Below, piece after piece: positions 21,346 through 30,649 of a stretch of DNA of 64,000 nucleotides (the first letter of the stretch is position 1; each line of letters starts with the position of its first letter). Made by a program: the position numbers and the translations under genes. Location of the stretch: assembly GCF_902686445.1 (NCBI RefSeq), contig NC_062213.1, positions 2,663,241 through 2,727,240 of the forward strand. The letters run 5' to 3'. The notes beneath the pieces are model-generated. The model searched no databases. It was not told where the DNA came from and was given only the letters and a program-made list of their open reading frames with translations. Origin of the DNA: Sciurus carolinensis (lineage: Eukaryota > Chordata > Mammalia > Rodentia > Sciuridae).

Positions 21346-23294
21346 AGCAGAAAGGGAAGGTTTCAACTGCAGCAACGCTCGAGAGCCCGGCCGGGGGCTG
21401 AGGAATCCATCAGGCACGGAAGCTGGAGATGTGAAATGAAGCGGGTGAGCTTCCGCCGCTCGAAGCCGTCCCTGCACTGCGCCAGGCCACGGAGCCCACA
21501 GGCCTTTGTGTCCTCGTGGTCCTTGTCCCGAGGCCTCCCCAGGCTTTCTCCCTGGTGGAGCTGTGCATCTCAGCAGAAGCAGCTCCTGAGTGCCGCCAGC
21601 CCCCGCAGCCCGCTGGTCTCTTCTTTCCCGTTTTCTTCCCCAGTTTTAGCAGGAACTGTGGGCGTCGCTTCACCCAGTAAAATGCTGGTGTTGGAGGTAC
21701 AATTCTTGCGTTCCTCACAGCAGTGACATTCTGGGGACTGGACTGCCTCCTCCTCCAGGGCCCTGGCTCCTGTGTCCCTCCTTCCCTGAGGTCCTCAGCC
21801 TCCCCTGCTTTGACGCTGCCGACACCCATGTCCCCTGCCAGCAGCCTGGGGTGCCCATATCTTGCAGTCTGTGCTCTGGGTGTGCCTGGGATTCGACCGA
21901 CTGGGTTGCAGGCTGTGTGGGGTCAGCTGCCCATGTGCTCCCACGCTAGAAAGGCAGCTGCCCAGGGCACGTTCTTCCGTGGCCACTGGCCGAAGCCCAG
22001 GAGGCCGCAGTGAGCAGTGCCTGCAGGGCTAAGTGTCTTCTCACACGAGCCACATGCTGTGGGTTAGTGCAGACCCTGGGCCACGTCAACTTCAGTGGGG
22101 TCTGTGAGCTCCTGCTCCTCGAGGCAAAGGGAGAGCGTGACTGGGGGTCAAGCCCAGCATACTGTTGCTCTGCCCAGTGCCCCGGCGCTGGCATCTCACC
22201 CCAGCCTCCCGCGCGAGGCCGCTTCTCTCTCCATCTCTCCCATCTCCAGCTGGTCCTGTTTCTCTAGAGCACCCTGCCTACTAAGTCGTCCACCCAGCAG
22301 GGCTGGCTGAAGTTCCATGGCTTGAACAGGACAGTCCCAGGACACCCTCATCTCCAGGGGGGCCTGGGGACAGCAATTTTAAAATATCACCCCTGCCAGA
22401 TCAGCTTCATTCTTGAGGGAGCCCTGGGGTGTGCAGCTGCGTGGTGGACGTGCACTTGAGTGGGATTCTGAAGGACAGCCGAGGCCCCCTGGCGGGTGCT
22501 CCTTTCCGGGCCTGGGTGCGGGTGGGAGCCGCTGCCCATCATGGGGCTGCCTGGCTCAGGCTGCAGCTGCCCTCACGCACTCGGCCTCCGGGTCCAGGCT
22601 CACGGTGCAGCATCCGCATCCGGCCTCCCTCCAGCCTGAGCTGCTGGACCTCCATTGCGGCAGAACGCCCGCTCTGTCCAGTCACAGTCCGCTCCAGCCC
22701 TGGACGCAGTGGCCCCGTCAGGCCGCAGCCTGGCTCCTTGGTGGGATGCGCCCTCCCCTCGTTCTCACTTTTGGCGAATGTGGAGACCCCTTGGCCTGCG
22801 ACCGGGCTGCTCCTGGAACAGAGGCCCAAGTCCAGCCTCGCGGCACAGCGCGTCGCCCTCCCTGTGGTGTGGGCCTCTGGGGCTGTGGGGTCCAGCGTGT
22901 GGGCCCAGGAGAAGACTTGGTGGGTCCAGGTGCTGCCTCAGAGCAGCTGCGGCCTCTGGCTGTGGAGGAGCCTCGCTCACGCTGGGCTCGCGCAGGTGTC
23001 CGGGCGGCTGGGCGACCTGCTCTAGACAGCCCTGGGGAGCAGCTGGCGAAGGGTCTGTGTCCCCAGGTGCCCAGCGGCCTCCATGTCACTGTGGGCCCTG
23101 TGCCCTGGGTTCCGCCAGGGCCCAGGGGCGTTGTGGGACCTGGCAGGGGGCGTCGGCTGCGCCAGAGGCTGGCGTGTGAAGGTGTGAGGCCTTTGCTTCC
23201 AGACCTGGGCCTCCCCCTGACTGGCCAGCGTTCGCTCTGCAGGGTCCTCAAGAGTGCCAGCTCTGGGCACTGCCCACCATTGTCCGTGGCCAGT

Positions 23295-23545
23295 GCAGCT
23301 GTTTTATAAGCTGGTTAAATTTTAAAATAGCTTAGAGGACTCTTCCTTGAAGACCATGGACTTCTCAGATCTTATTTAATTAATCCTTTCTTAGCAAGAT
23401 ACGATCTAACGTTTCTTCTTAAAGCTTTGTTCCGCATGCGCAGGGATTTGCCGCGTCTGAGGTTCATTTCTGTGCACCGTGTGAAGGAAGGATGTGATTT
23501 TATTTAATTCTGGGGAACAGTTGTTGGCTCCAGTCCAAGCACGGC
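23295..23545. other. AT-rich island, candidate conserved non-coding element
   Basis: About 250 bp includes GTTTTATAAGCTGGTTAAAT, TTATTTAATTAATCC, CGTTTCTTCTTAAAGC and GTGATTTTATTTAATTC. It sits between GC-rich blocks and matches no repeat I know, though an unrecognised old repeat is possible. A minus-strand 83-codon open frame crosses part of it, with no known motif. Confidence 0.3.
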
Positions 23546-24589
23546 CAAAATACTCCTGGTAACCTCTGGTCCCTCCTCCGATATGGTCAGGCCCCCAGCA
23601 CACGGAGCTGGGCGGCCTCCTGACCCGGGTCAGCTTCCTGGTGAGTACTAAGGGCACACCAAGGCCACTGTCCCCTCTCAGGCAGGCTGCTGAGAGGCCA
23701 AGCCCAGCCTTGCCGAGTTTCCTGGCTGTTCAAGATCCCCCATCCTTACTGATCCTGTTCCCGTCAGCCGGCAGTCTCACGGAAACCCTGTGGACGCTGG
23801 ACTGCAACTTGAGGACTATCGGGGGAAGTCCCCCACCACGGGCTCTGAGTCTTCCTGTGCACAGACGCGGGTGCCTGGGTACTGCTCTCCCCATGTCCCA
23901 GAGCAGGAGCAGGGCACCCCTGCCCCTGGAGGCCCAGCCCACCTGCCGCCTCTGGGGCAGCTCTTCAGTGGACAGGAGGTGCGGGGTGGGGTACGCTCAC
24001 CAAGGGCCAGGCTCGATTTCCTGGGGTGGGGAGGTGTCAATCACACCGTCCACTAGAAGTCAACCACAGGTGTGGGCCACACCTCAGAGCCCACCACAGC
24101 TGTCGATCTGCACTTTCTCCGTGAGAGGCTTTTCGTTTTATTTGTTTTTTAATGAAATGCATCTTTAGCTATGAAGAGGACTCAGGCTCGTCGTGTGAAA
24201 TTCCAGCAACACAGGCCACGCCCTGCTCTCTGGGTGACCAATGCGCACTGTGCAGGCCCGGGTTCTGCTCCTCCTCTCGGAACCCTGCCAGGCGTGGTTG
24301 GGGTGCAGAGCGCTGCACAGTCGGTGCACAACTCCACGAGCTTGCAGGTGAATGTGCTTGGGCGGATCCCCAGCACGGCAGGCGAGAAGCTGCCCCCTCC
24401 TACGCCTCGCCCGCTCCTTTGCTGAGATCTGCCCTCTTGGTAAAGTTCCCATCTGCGTTGGCGTGGTCCCACTATTCGCTGTGGGCTGCACAGTGGCCTC
24501 TGGGTCTTCTTACACTTGCACAAGGCAGGCTTTGAGCCTTTGACCAAACCCCCAGCCCTGGAAGCCCCACTGTGCGCTGTTTCTCAGAG

Positions 24590-25270
24590 CCTGATGGTTT
24601 AGCCATTGTGTCAGTGAGGTGTCGTCACGACAGGCCCGTCCACGTGGAAGCTGAGAGGAGCCACCCTTCGTGGCTGCATACTAGTCCACTGTGTGCACCT
24701 GCCACGTTTTCTTCAGCCATTCATGGCTGAGGACACAGGATGACCCCGTATCTTGCCCCGTATCTTGTGGCTGTGGAGTGTGGGTCTTCTAGACGCTGAT
24801 TTCAGTTCTTTGTGTACCTGCAGTGGGACAGCTGTTCTCCACGAAGGTGGAGCTGCTGCATTTTCAGCATCAGAGCCTCCGCGCCCCTGCCCTGGACGGC
24901 TCCTGCCTCGAGGGGGTGGTCCTGATGGCCGTCCCCTGCCTCAGTGATGCTGGCAGCTTTCACACTCATGGGGCGGCCGCTGGGGCGCCTTCTCTGGAGA
25001 CGCCCATTTCTCAGTCGGGTGATTGCTCCTGACTTGAGAGTCTGGCTGTCGGCCCCTCGTTGGCCCCAGGGCTGCAGACGCCTCGCCCCCTCTGGCTGCT
25101 GCCCAGCTAGCCGACAGCTTCCTCTCTCTGCTTTTGGCTTGACTTAGCCTGCGTGTTAATCCCGCTGTTGCTGCCGGATCTTTGAGAGTCCTATGCAGTG
25201 ATTGCCAAGACCCATGTCAGGAAGCTTTTTGTCATGAAATCAAGTGACCAACGGCGAGATCACTGCTTAA
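24590..25270 (-). mobile_element. Old L1 3' portion, minus strand, GC-shifted
   Basis: TGCATACTAGTCCACTGTGT, CGTTTTCTTCAGCCATTCAT, GGCTGAGGACACAGGATGAC and CTTGTGGCTGTGGAGTGTGG track the L1 phrase 'attccattgtgtatatgtaccac..catccatcgatggacacttaggttg..ttggctattgtgaat'. Near 25,205 GCCAAGACCCATGTCAGGAA fits a more upstream L1 segment. The copy is strongly enriched for G, C and CpG. A 14-bp duplication (CCCCGTATCTTG, twice) lies at about 24,744-24,770. Confidence 0.58.
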
Positions 25271-25301
25271 CACATAGTGTCTTCAACCTAGCTTGGTGTT
25301 G

Positions 25302-25530
25302 CGCTTTCTCCCTCTATCCCGCAGCGCGGGCGGATGAGCTGAGCGGCAGAGACCCGGGAGCAGAGGCACAGTGGAGAGCAAGCAGCACGCGCTGGACTGG
25401 GTGGTGCGACGTCCGCCTCCTTAGAACGAGCGGCAGGCGGGACAGATTGTTGCCGTGGGGCCTTTGCACACCTGGCAAAGCAAAGACTCGTTCCCACCAG
25501 TGGCTGTCGCTCGTCATCGTGACGGTCAGC
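25302..25530. other. CpG-island-like patch
   Basis: Counting by eye gives about 22 CpG in 229 bp at roughly 61% GC, an observed/expected ratio near 1. This is one of the strongest CpG clusters in the window. It directly follows a decayed L1 and its right part overlaps a possible L2 fragment. No first exon is evident. Confidence 0.42.
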
Positions 25531-25610
25531 GTCTGGCCTCCTCACACCCGACCTCCTTCCTCCGTACCACCCTGGCTGAAGTCTGCCGTCCGGTGGCTTC
25601 CCTGTCAGTA
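25440..25610 (+). repeat. Possible L2 fragment
   Basis: GGGGCCTTTGCACACCTGGC and the following CTGGCCTCCTCACACCCGAC, CACCCTGGCTGAAG fit the L2 phrase 'cagggcctttgcacatgctgttccctctgcctgg', with heavy divergence. Confidence 0.38.
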
Positions 25611-26034
25611 ACCAGAAGCAACAGTGCCAGCACGGCAAGCTCAGGGCAGGCGCTCAGGGCCTGGCACCAGCTCGCTTGCCCGCGGCCCGCTGGCTCCTGC
25701 TCATCGTCCTCAGTGCCTGTTCTGGGCGGCTCCTGGGTTCGGCTGAAGGAGCCGGGGCCGCCCCACAGCGGACCTTCTGATCCTGCGCTCCAGACCCAGA
25801 GGCCTTGGCCAGCCCGACCCACTGGGAAACCAGCCACCATCTGGAACCAGAGACCCAGGGGGTTCCACAAATCATGTGGAAAACCATGGACACCCCGGGC
25901 CTGGGCTGGGGTGGGGGGTGACACAGAAGTCCCCGAGGCTGGGCGGTGAGGGAACGAAGAGCTACTGGGCACCAAGCTGAAGCTGGCACACTGCTGCCCA
26001 CCATGCAGGAGGAGCATCCGAGGCCGGGTGGGGC

Positions 26035-26290
26035 AGGCCTAGTCCTTCTGAGGCCTGTCTCCTTGGCCATTTGCTGTGTCCTCCCATGTCCTCTGTGCGT
26101 CTGTCTTGATCTCCTCTTCTTATGAGGACCCCAGGTGGATTGGGTCCGGGCCACCCTAGTGACCCTGCTAACCTGAATCTTCTCTTTGGGGCCCTATCTC
26201 CAAGTAAGTCCACACTCTGAGGGCCAGTGGGTAGGTCTTGGTGTGTGGATGGGGTGCTCAGTGGAGCCCATGTGCAGGGTCTGCACTGGG
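26035..26290 (-). mobile_element. MaLR LTR fragment (MLT1/MST type), minus strand
   Basis: A contiguous match to the reverse MaLR LTR: CCTTCTGAGGCCTGTCTCCT, TGGCCATTTGCTGTGTCCTC, GATCTCCTCTTCTTATGAGG, ACCCCAGGTGGATTGGGTCC, CCACCCTAGTGACC, GCCCTATCTCCAAGTAAGTC and CACACTCTGAGGGCCAGTGG. These are non-autonomous, ancient LTR retrotransposon relics (ERVL-MaLR). No internal region or coding sequence is seen. A 260-codon minus-strand frame (25,962-26,744) crosses this LTR and is therefore rejected as a gene. Confidence 0.85.
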
Positions 26291-26821
26291 GCCTGGTGAC
26301 CTCCTGGGGCAGCGGGGTCCTCATCACCCTCCGGGAGCTCTGCTCTGGCTGGGAGCCTCTGCTCCCCGACTTTTCTTGCTCCTGAGCAGGCTGGAAGCCA
26401 AGAGGCAAGGGCCTGGGTGTTCCTCCCGGCACGTCCGTGCCTGGCGCTTCCCCTGCTCCCCTCTCCTGACACTCTGGCACTCCCAGACACAGATTCAGTG
26501 ATTTCTGATGACAAGCTGTCACTGAAGCCACCAAGGTCAGTGAGGGCCTGGGGAGCTTGCAGAGCCTGCAGCAGAGGGCCGGGGTGACTGAGGGACAGTG
26601 TCTCCACCCAGGGTGGAGCAGGCTCAGCCCAGCCACATTGATCCCAAGGATCCTTCCAGTGCCGTGGCCCCAGCACAAGGAAAGCAGCCAGGGGAGGTCA
26701 CCACTGCAGTCACCGCAGCTACAGGTGCAGAGGACTGGTGGCAAGCCCAGTGTGCTGCAGGGAGCCGAGAGGCCACTGCAGGAGGACTCCCAGGGCAGCT
26801 CCAGGCAAGCCCACCTTCCTT

Positions 26822-26990
26822 TCTTCTTTTTGTTGGTGCTGGGGATTGAACCCAGGGGCGCGTTCCCACTGAGCTCTTTTTATTTTGAGACAGGGTATTG
26901 CTAAGTTGCTGAGGCTGGCCTTGAACTTGTGATGTTCCTGTCTCAGCCTCTGGAGTAGCTGGGATCATAGCCGTGCACCACTGTGCCCAG
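26822..26990 (-). mobile_element. Composite B1/ID-type SINE (squirrel type), minus strand
   Basis: The left part, GGTGCTGGGGATTGAACCCA then GGGGCGCGTTCCCACTGAGC, is the ID/tRNA-like half. The right part, GAGACAGGGTATTGCTAAGT, TGCTGAGGCTGGCCTTGAAC, TCTCAGCCTCTGGAGTAGCT and GGGATCATAGCCGTGCACCA, is the 7SL/B1-like half. Such dimers are characteristic of squirrels and close relatives. Probable target-site duplications are CAAGCCCACC (26,806-26,815) and CAGGCCCACC (26,988-26,997), matching at 9 of 10 bases. It is the best taxonomic marker in the window and much less diverged than the MIRs. Confidence 0.88.
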
Positions 26991-26999
26991 GCCCACCCA

Positions 27000-27439
27000 G
27001 GCCATCTTTGCTAGCATCTCTGGCCCTAGCTCAGGTGAGGCCAGCACACCCTGCATCCAATCTCAGCTTCAGCACCTGCTAGATCCCTGGCCATTCTTAC
27101 CTGCAGGATGGGGAGCTCCTGAGACCTGAGATGATAGTTCTCAGCTGCAGAACGGCTGAAGGTGCTGGCTCGCCCAGGTCTGAGCAAGGTTGACTGGTGT
27201 TGTGGTCTGACAGGGAGCACTGGTCCTCCTCCCTGTCCTGGGGTCAGGGATCCCCTCCACCTCTCTCACATCACACCTGGACCCCGCCCAGACCTGTGCG
27301 GAGCGGGAGTGCTGGTCCTGCTGTGGCTGCTCTGGAGGCCAGGCCCCCAACATGCCCCACAGCTCAGCGTGGCTCCTGCCGGGGGATTCCGTGGGGCAGA
27401 TGACTGGCAGCCCCCCCCCTCCTCCCCTTGGCCTCTTTA
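27000..27439. other. GC-rich DNA, nothing recognised
   Basis: A run of C (9-10 bases) lies near 27,411. No repeat or gene is recognised. Confidence 0.4.
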
Positions 27440-28135
27440 AAGTAAGTCTAGAAACTGGCTCTAAAATAGTGAAAATTGTTAACTTTAGTTAAAATTATTA
27501 ACCTCAGCTGATAATTCTGTTAGTATGAACTTTCATTATCACAGTATTATAAACTTATAATTGAAGAACAGCAAAAATAAAAACAAAATCTTCCAAGTAT
27601 TAAACTTGGATGGTTTTACTCTCATTTTATTTTCTAAAGACATTTTTTAAAAGTTGTTATGTTTAAAATTCAGCGCCTATTTTTCTCACCGATTATTCTC
27701 TCATAAGAAAATACTGACTTTATACTCTCTTCGTGACCATCATTCTAAAGGGTCACGCATGTGCCCAAGCATGAGCTGCGGTTTGTGTGCTTTGTCGGAA
27801 GGGGAATTCTGGCGTTTCTGGGGAGACGGTGTTTCTACAGGCCTTCTTGCACATCCACCCCACGGCAAGGCGCATTTTTGGAGGATGGATTTCTATACAT
27901 AGAATTAATTAGTAGAAGGGTGAACTGCACATTTTAAAGTCTTTTTTCCCCTGTGTGCTTTTATTTCACCATAATTTTTAACTTTATTTTGGTAAAATAC
28001 ACATGATATAAAATGCACCACCTCAAACATTTTTAAGCACAATTTAGTGGTGTTTAGGCCAGTTCCACGGTTGAGCTACCAGCCCTGCTGCCCACCTCCA
28101 GAACCTTCCGTCTTCCCAAACTCGAGCTCTCCCAT
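27440..28135 (-). mobile_element. AT-rich block ending in an old L1 3' end, minus strand
   Basis: The right part (about 27,970-28,130) matches a reverse L1 3' UTR: TTTTGGTAAAATACACATGA, TATAAAATGCACCACCTCAA, TTTTTAAGCACAATTTAGTG, GAGCTACCAGCCCTGCTGCC, CACCTCCAGAACCTTCCGTC, TTCCCAAACTCGAG. The stretch at 27,865-27,940 (TTTTTGGAGGATGGATTTCT, AGAATTAATTAGTAGAAGGG, TGAACTGCACATTTTAAAG) also looks repeat-derived. The far-left AT-rich part (27,440-27,860) I cannot place; it may be another old repeat. Confidence 0.6.
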
Positions 28136-29370
28136 TAGGTGCTGGCTCCCTGCGCTGGTCCTCCTGCTATCATGCTCAAGTTTCTCAGTCAGCAGTTCTT
28201 TGTGCCCCTCTGCTCCCCTCCCGTCCGTCAGATGCAGGTAAGAAGTTGTTGTGGGCAGGCCCAGCTGCGCTCTACCTGGCTGGGGCAGCACAGCAGGAAA
28301 GCTCCAGGTAGAGGCTGGGGAGGGCTGGCCAGCCTGGCAGATGGCAGGGTGGTCTTTGGGCCACTGGAGGGGCAGGCAGCTCTTTAGGCTCAAGGACAGC
28401 AGGATCCTGACGCAGGACCATGGGGGCAGGAAGGTAGCCTTGGGGTGGAGAAGACAGGGACCTAGGCACTGAGGGCCTGCATAACCACCAAGAGGGACTG
28501 GGGAGTCACAGAGGGTCCTAGGCAGGAGGCAGGGCCATGATCAGTCTGCTTTTGCAGAACCTCCTGGTGCTGTGAGGCCCTGGAGGCTGTGCAGTGGTGA
28601 GGGACACAGAGGGCAGAGGTCTGAGTGGCGGAAGGAGGCCAGCAGGAGTTGATGGGCTGCAGTGTGGGCCATGGCTGCCCACGGGGAAGGAGCAGGGTCC
28701 AGGTGCTCAGAGGCAGGACAATGGACTGTCCTCACCAGTCCTCGTGCCAGGAGGCATGGGGCTCAGTCTCTGGATTGGGGGTGGCTCCTGGCTGCCACCA
28801 AAGAGAGCAGAACAGGGAGACATGGACGCGGAGGTCTGCCAGCCTCTCTGCCTTTGTCACGTCCCTGTCTTCTTTCTAAGCCTTGAGGTCCATGTCCACT
28901 GGTCAGCCCTGGCCCGTAGCACAGCAGGTGGTGGGGTGATGGTGGTCTGGCTCCCCAGCCCAGCTGCAGGCTCCTCTGCTTGCAGGGCTGGCTCCTGGCT
29001 CTGCACATGGGTGCACTGAGCCACTCAGCCCTCACCAGCCACGAGCCCACAGCCCTGGGCACTGGGTGCTGCAGAGGGTGCTGGCAATGAGCTGCGCCCC
29101 CCCCCCCCCCCAGAGGCTGCACTGGCCGAGGCTGGACAGCATCAGGAGGCTATTGCCCCAGTGGGGAAGCAAGGAGCCAGGAAGGGAGGTCTGGACGGCC
29201 AGGGGAATGCGGCCTAGGGCTCGGGGGGTGTGCGCTGGTTGTCCTCCGCGGCACAGTGGGCTCCCACCTCCTCACCGTGGGAACACACGCGTTGTACGAC
29301 ACCGGGCTTCTCAATCAGCTGGGCCTCTACCTGGACACACCACCACCTAGGGGCAGGGTTTCCACCTTGG
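28136..29370. other. GC-rich DNA with an ancient repeat fragment
   Basis: At about 28,490-28,650 the order GGGCCATGATCAGTCTGCTT, TTGCAGAACCTCCTGGTGCT, AGGCTGTGCAGTGGTGAGGG resembles an old repeat I recall (phrases 'gtgacatgatctgac..tttt..atcactctggctgct'), family uncertain. No gene is seen. A 141-codon open frame at 28,594 has no known domain. Confidence 0.4.
29097..29111. repeat. Poly-C run, 15 bases
   Basis: Fifteen consecutive C follow GCTGCG. The complementary G run could take part in G-quadruplex-like structure, and such runs are prone to length errors in sequencing. Confidence 0.9.
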
Positions 29371-29615
29371 ATGTCGTTTCCCACAGTTCTGGAGGCTAGA
29401 GGTCAGAGGTCAGGTGCTGGGGCTGTCTTCCTGCTGGGTCCCCAGGTGGGAAAGAGCACTGGGGACACCTGGCCTTGCCTCAAGAGGGGCCTTGTCTCCT
29501 GCAGCCTCCACTCCAGGACCTGGTCACCTCCCAAGGCCCCGTCCTCATGCCATCACACCGGGACTAGTGTTTTGCAGTGAACTTGAGGGGGACACCAGCA
29601 CCCATCCATTCTGCT
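29371..29615 (-). mobile_element. MaLR LTR fragment (MST/MLT1 type), minus strand
   Basis: CCCACAGTTCTGGAGGCTAG and AGGTCAGAGGTCAGGTGCTG begin the match. It continues with TTGTCTCCTGCAGCCTCCAC, GGTCACCTCCCAAGGCCCCG, TCCTCATGCCATCACACCGG, GACTAG and AACTTGAGGGGGACACCAGC, the reverse of 'tttggggggacacaaa...caatgtgatgg...ggtgattag'. It is a relic with no coding capacity. Confidence 0.7.
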
Positions 29616-30649
29616 GAGGACGGGGAGCTGGGTACAGGCAGCCGGGTCCTCGCAGGGGCTGCAGGGTTGTAGTCAAGGTCAGTGGGGCCATTCTCATGCA
29701 GGACTGCTCTTGACAGGGAAGGGTCCCTCCTGGGCTTAGGCAGCTTGTAGGGGGCATTTCTCTGTGGTTGTGGGACCAACGGCTGCAGCTCCCTGCTGGC
29801 CACTATCTGGGGGCCACTGGCAGCTTCCTGCTATGTGGGTTCCCTATATGGCCACTCCAGTTGTTGAGCCTGCAGGGACAGGGGCTGGAGTGAGCCTGCT
29901 GGCAAGGTGTACTCTCATCTGACGTGTCGAGCCCATGGGGCGACATCATCCCCTGCTTGGGAAGGTGGAGCAGGTGTGAGTTGCCCTTCTGCTCTGCTCA
30001 GCACAGCTGACCACCCGACATTGCACCCAAAAAGCCTAAGGAGACTCTGAGGGCTGGAGAGAAGAGGGTAGGGCGGCAGGGGACCTCAGGACCTGAGCAT
30101 GTCATGTTGGTGTCCTGGTAGGCATCCCTGAGCCCTCTTCTGCCCCCGCTGTCCACACTCGGGGCTGTCCTGTAGCACTGGAAGTCCCAACTGGCACAGA
30201 CGAAACGGGCCGTGGCAGAACCCTGCTCTCTCACCATGTGACCAGGAAAAGCGGCCTTGCAAGACAGAAGCTTCTAGACGGCAGCAGCTCTGTTCCAGCC
30301 GAAGGCCAGGGAAACCCGTGTCCCTCCCAAACCTCGTCAGCAAAGGCTGTGGGGAACCTGAACTTCCACACGGAGGCTGTGACGCCAGCATCCTCCCTGG
30401 GCAGGTCAAAGATGGCTGCAGGATAGGGACTCTGACTCCAGTGGCCAGCAGTGGGCTCTCCTACAGCGTCCATCCTGGGCTTCCATCCCACATGGCAGCA
30501 ATGAGGAGACCCTCACTCTCCCCACTGGCAGACCCTGAGGAGGCCTGAGGAAGCTCACCATGACCTAGTGGCACTAAGCCAGCTCCATGGTGGTGGAGGG
30601 GAGGCCTCCTGGCACGCTGGCCTGCTCCCCGCTTGCAGCAGTGTCCCTT
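29616..30649. other. GC-rich DNA, nothing recognised
   Basis: No repeat, exon or RNA gene was recognised before the abrupt switch to AT-rich L1 sequence at about 30,650. Confidence 0.4.

Larger units (their letters stand above)
20221..24589. other. GC-rich DNA with two AT-rich islands
   Basis: No gene is supported. A 298-codon plus-strand frame (22,413-23,309) overlaps long frames in other phases and has no known domain. CpG is moderately enriched at about 22,505-22,725. The AT-rich islands at 21,225-21,345 and 23,295-23,545 are listed separately. Confidence 0.45.

Noticed and set aside
22413..23309. 298-codon plus-strand open frame
   Set aside because: Several other phases and the minus strand are open over the same span, and the predicted protein has no recognisable family features.
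25962..26744. 260-codon minus-strand open frame
   Set aside because: It runs through an MLT1/MST-type LTR, so it is not a conserved gene.
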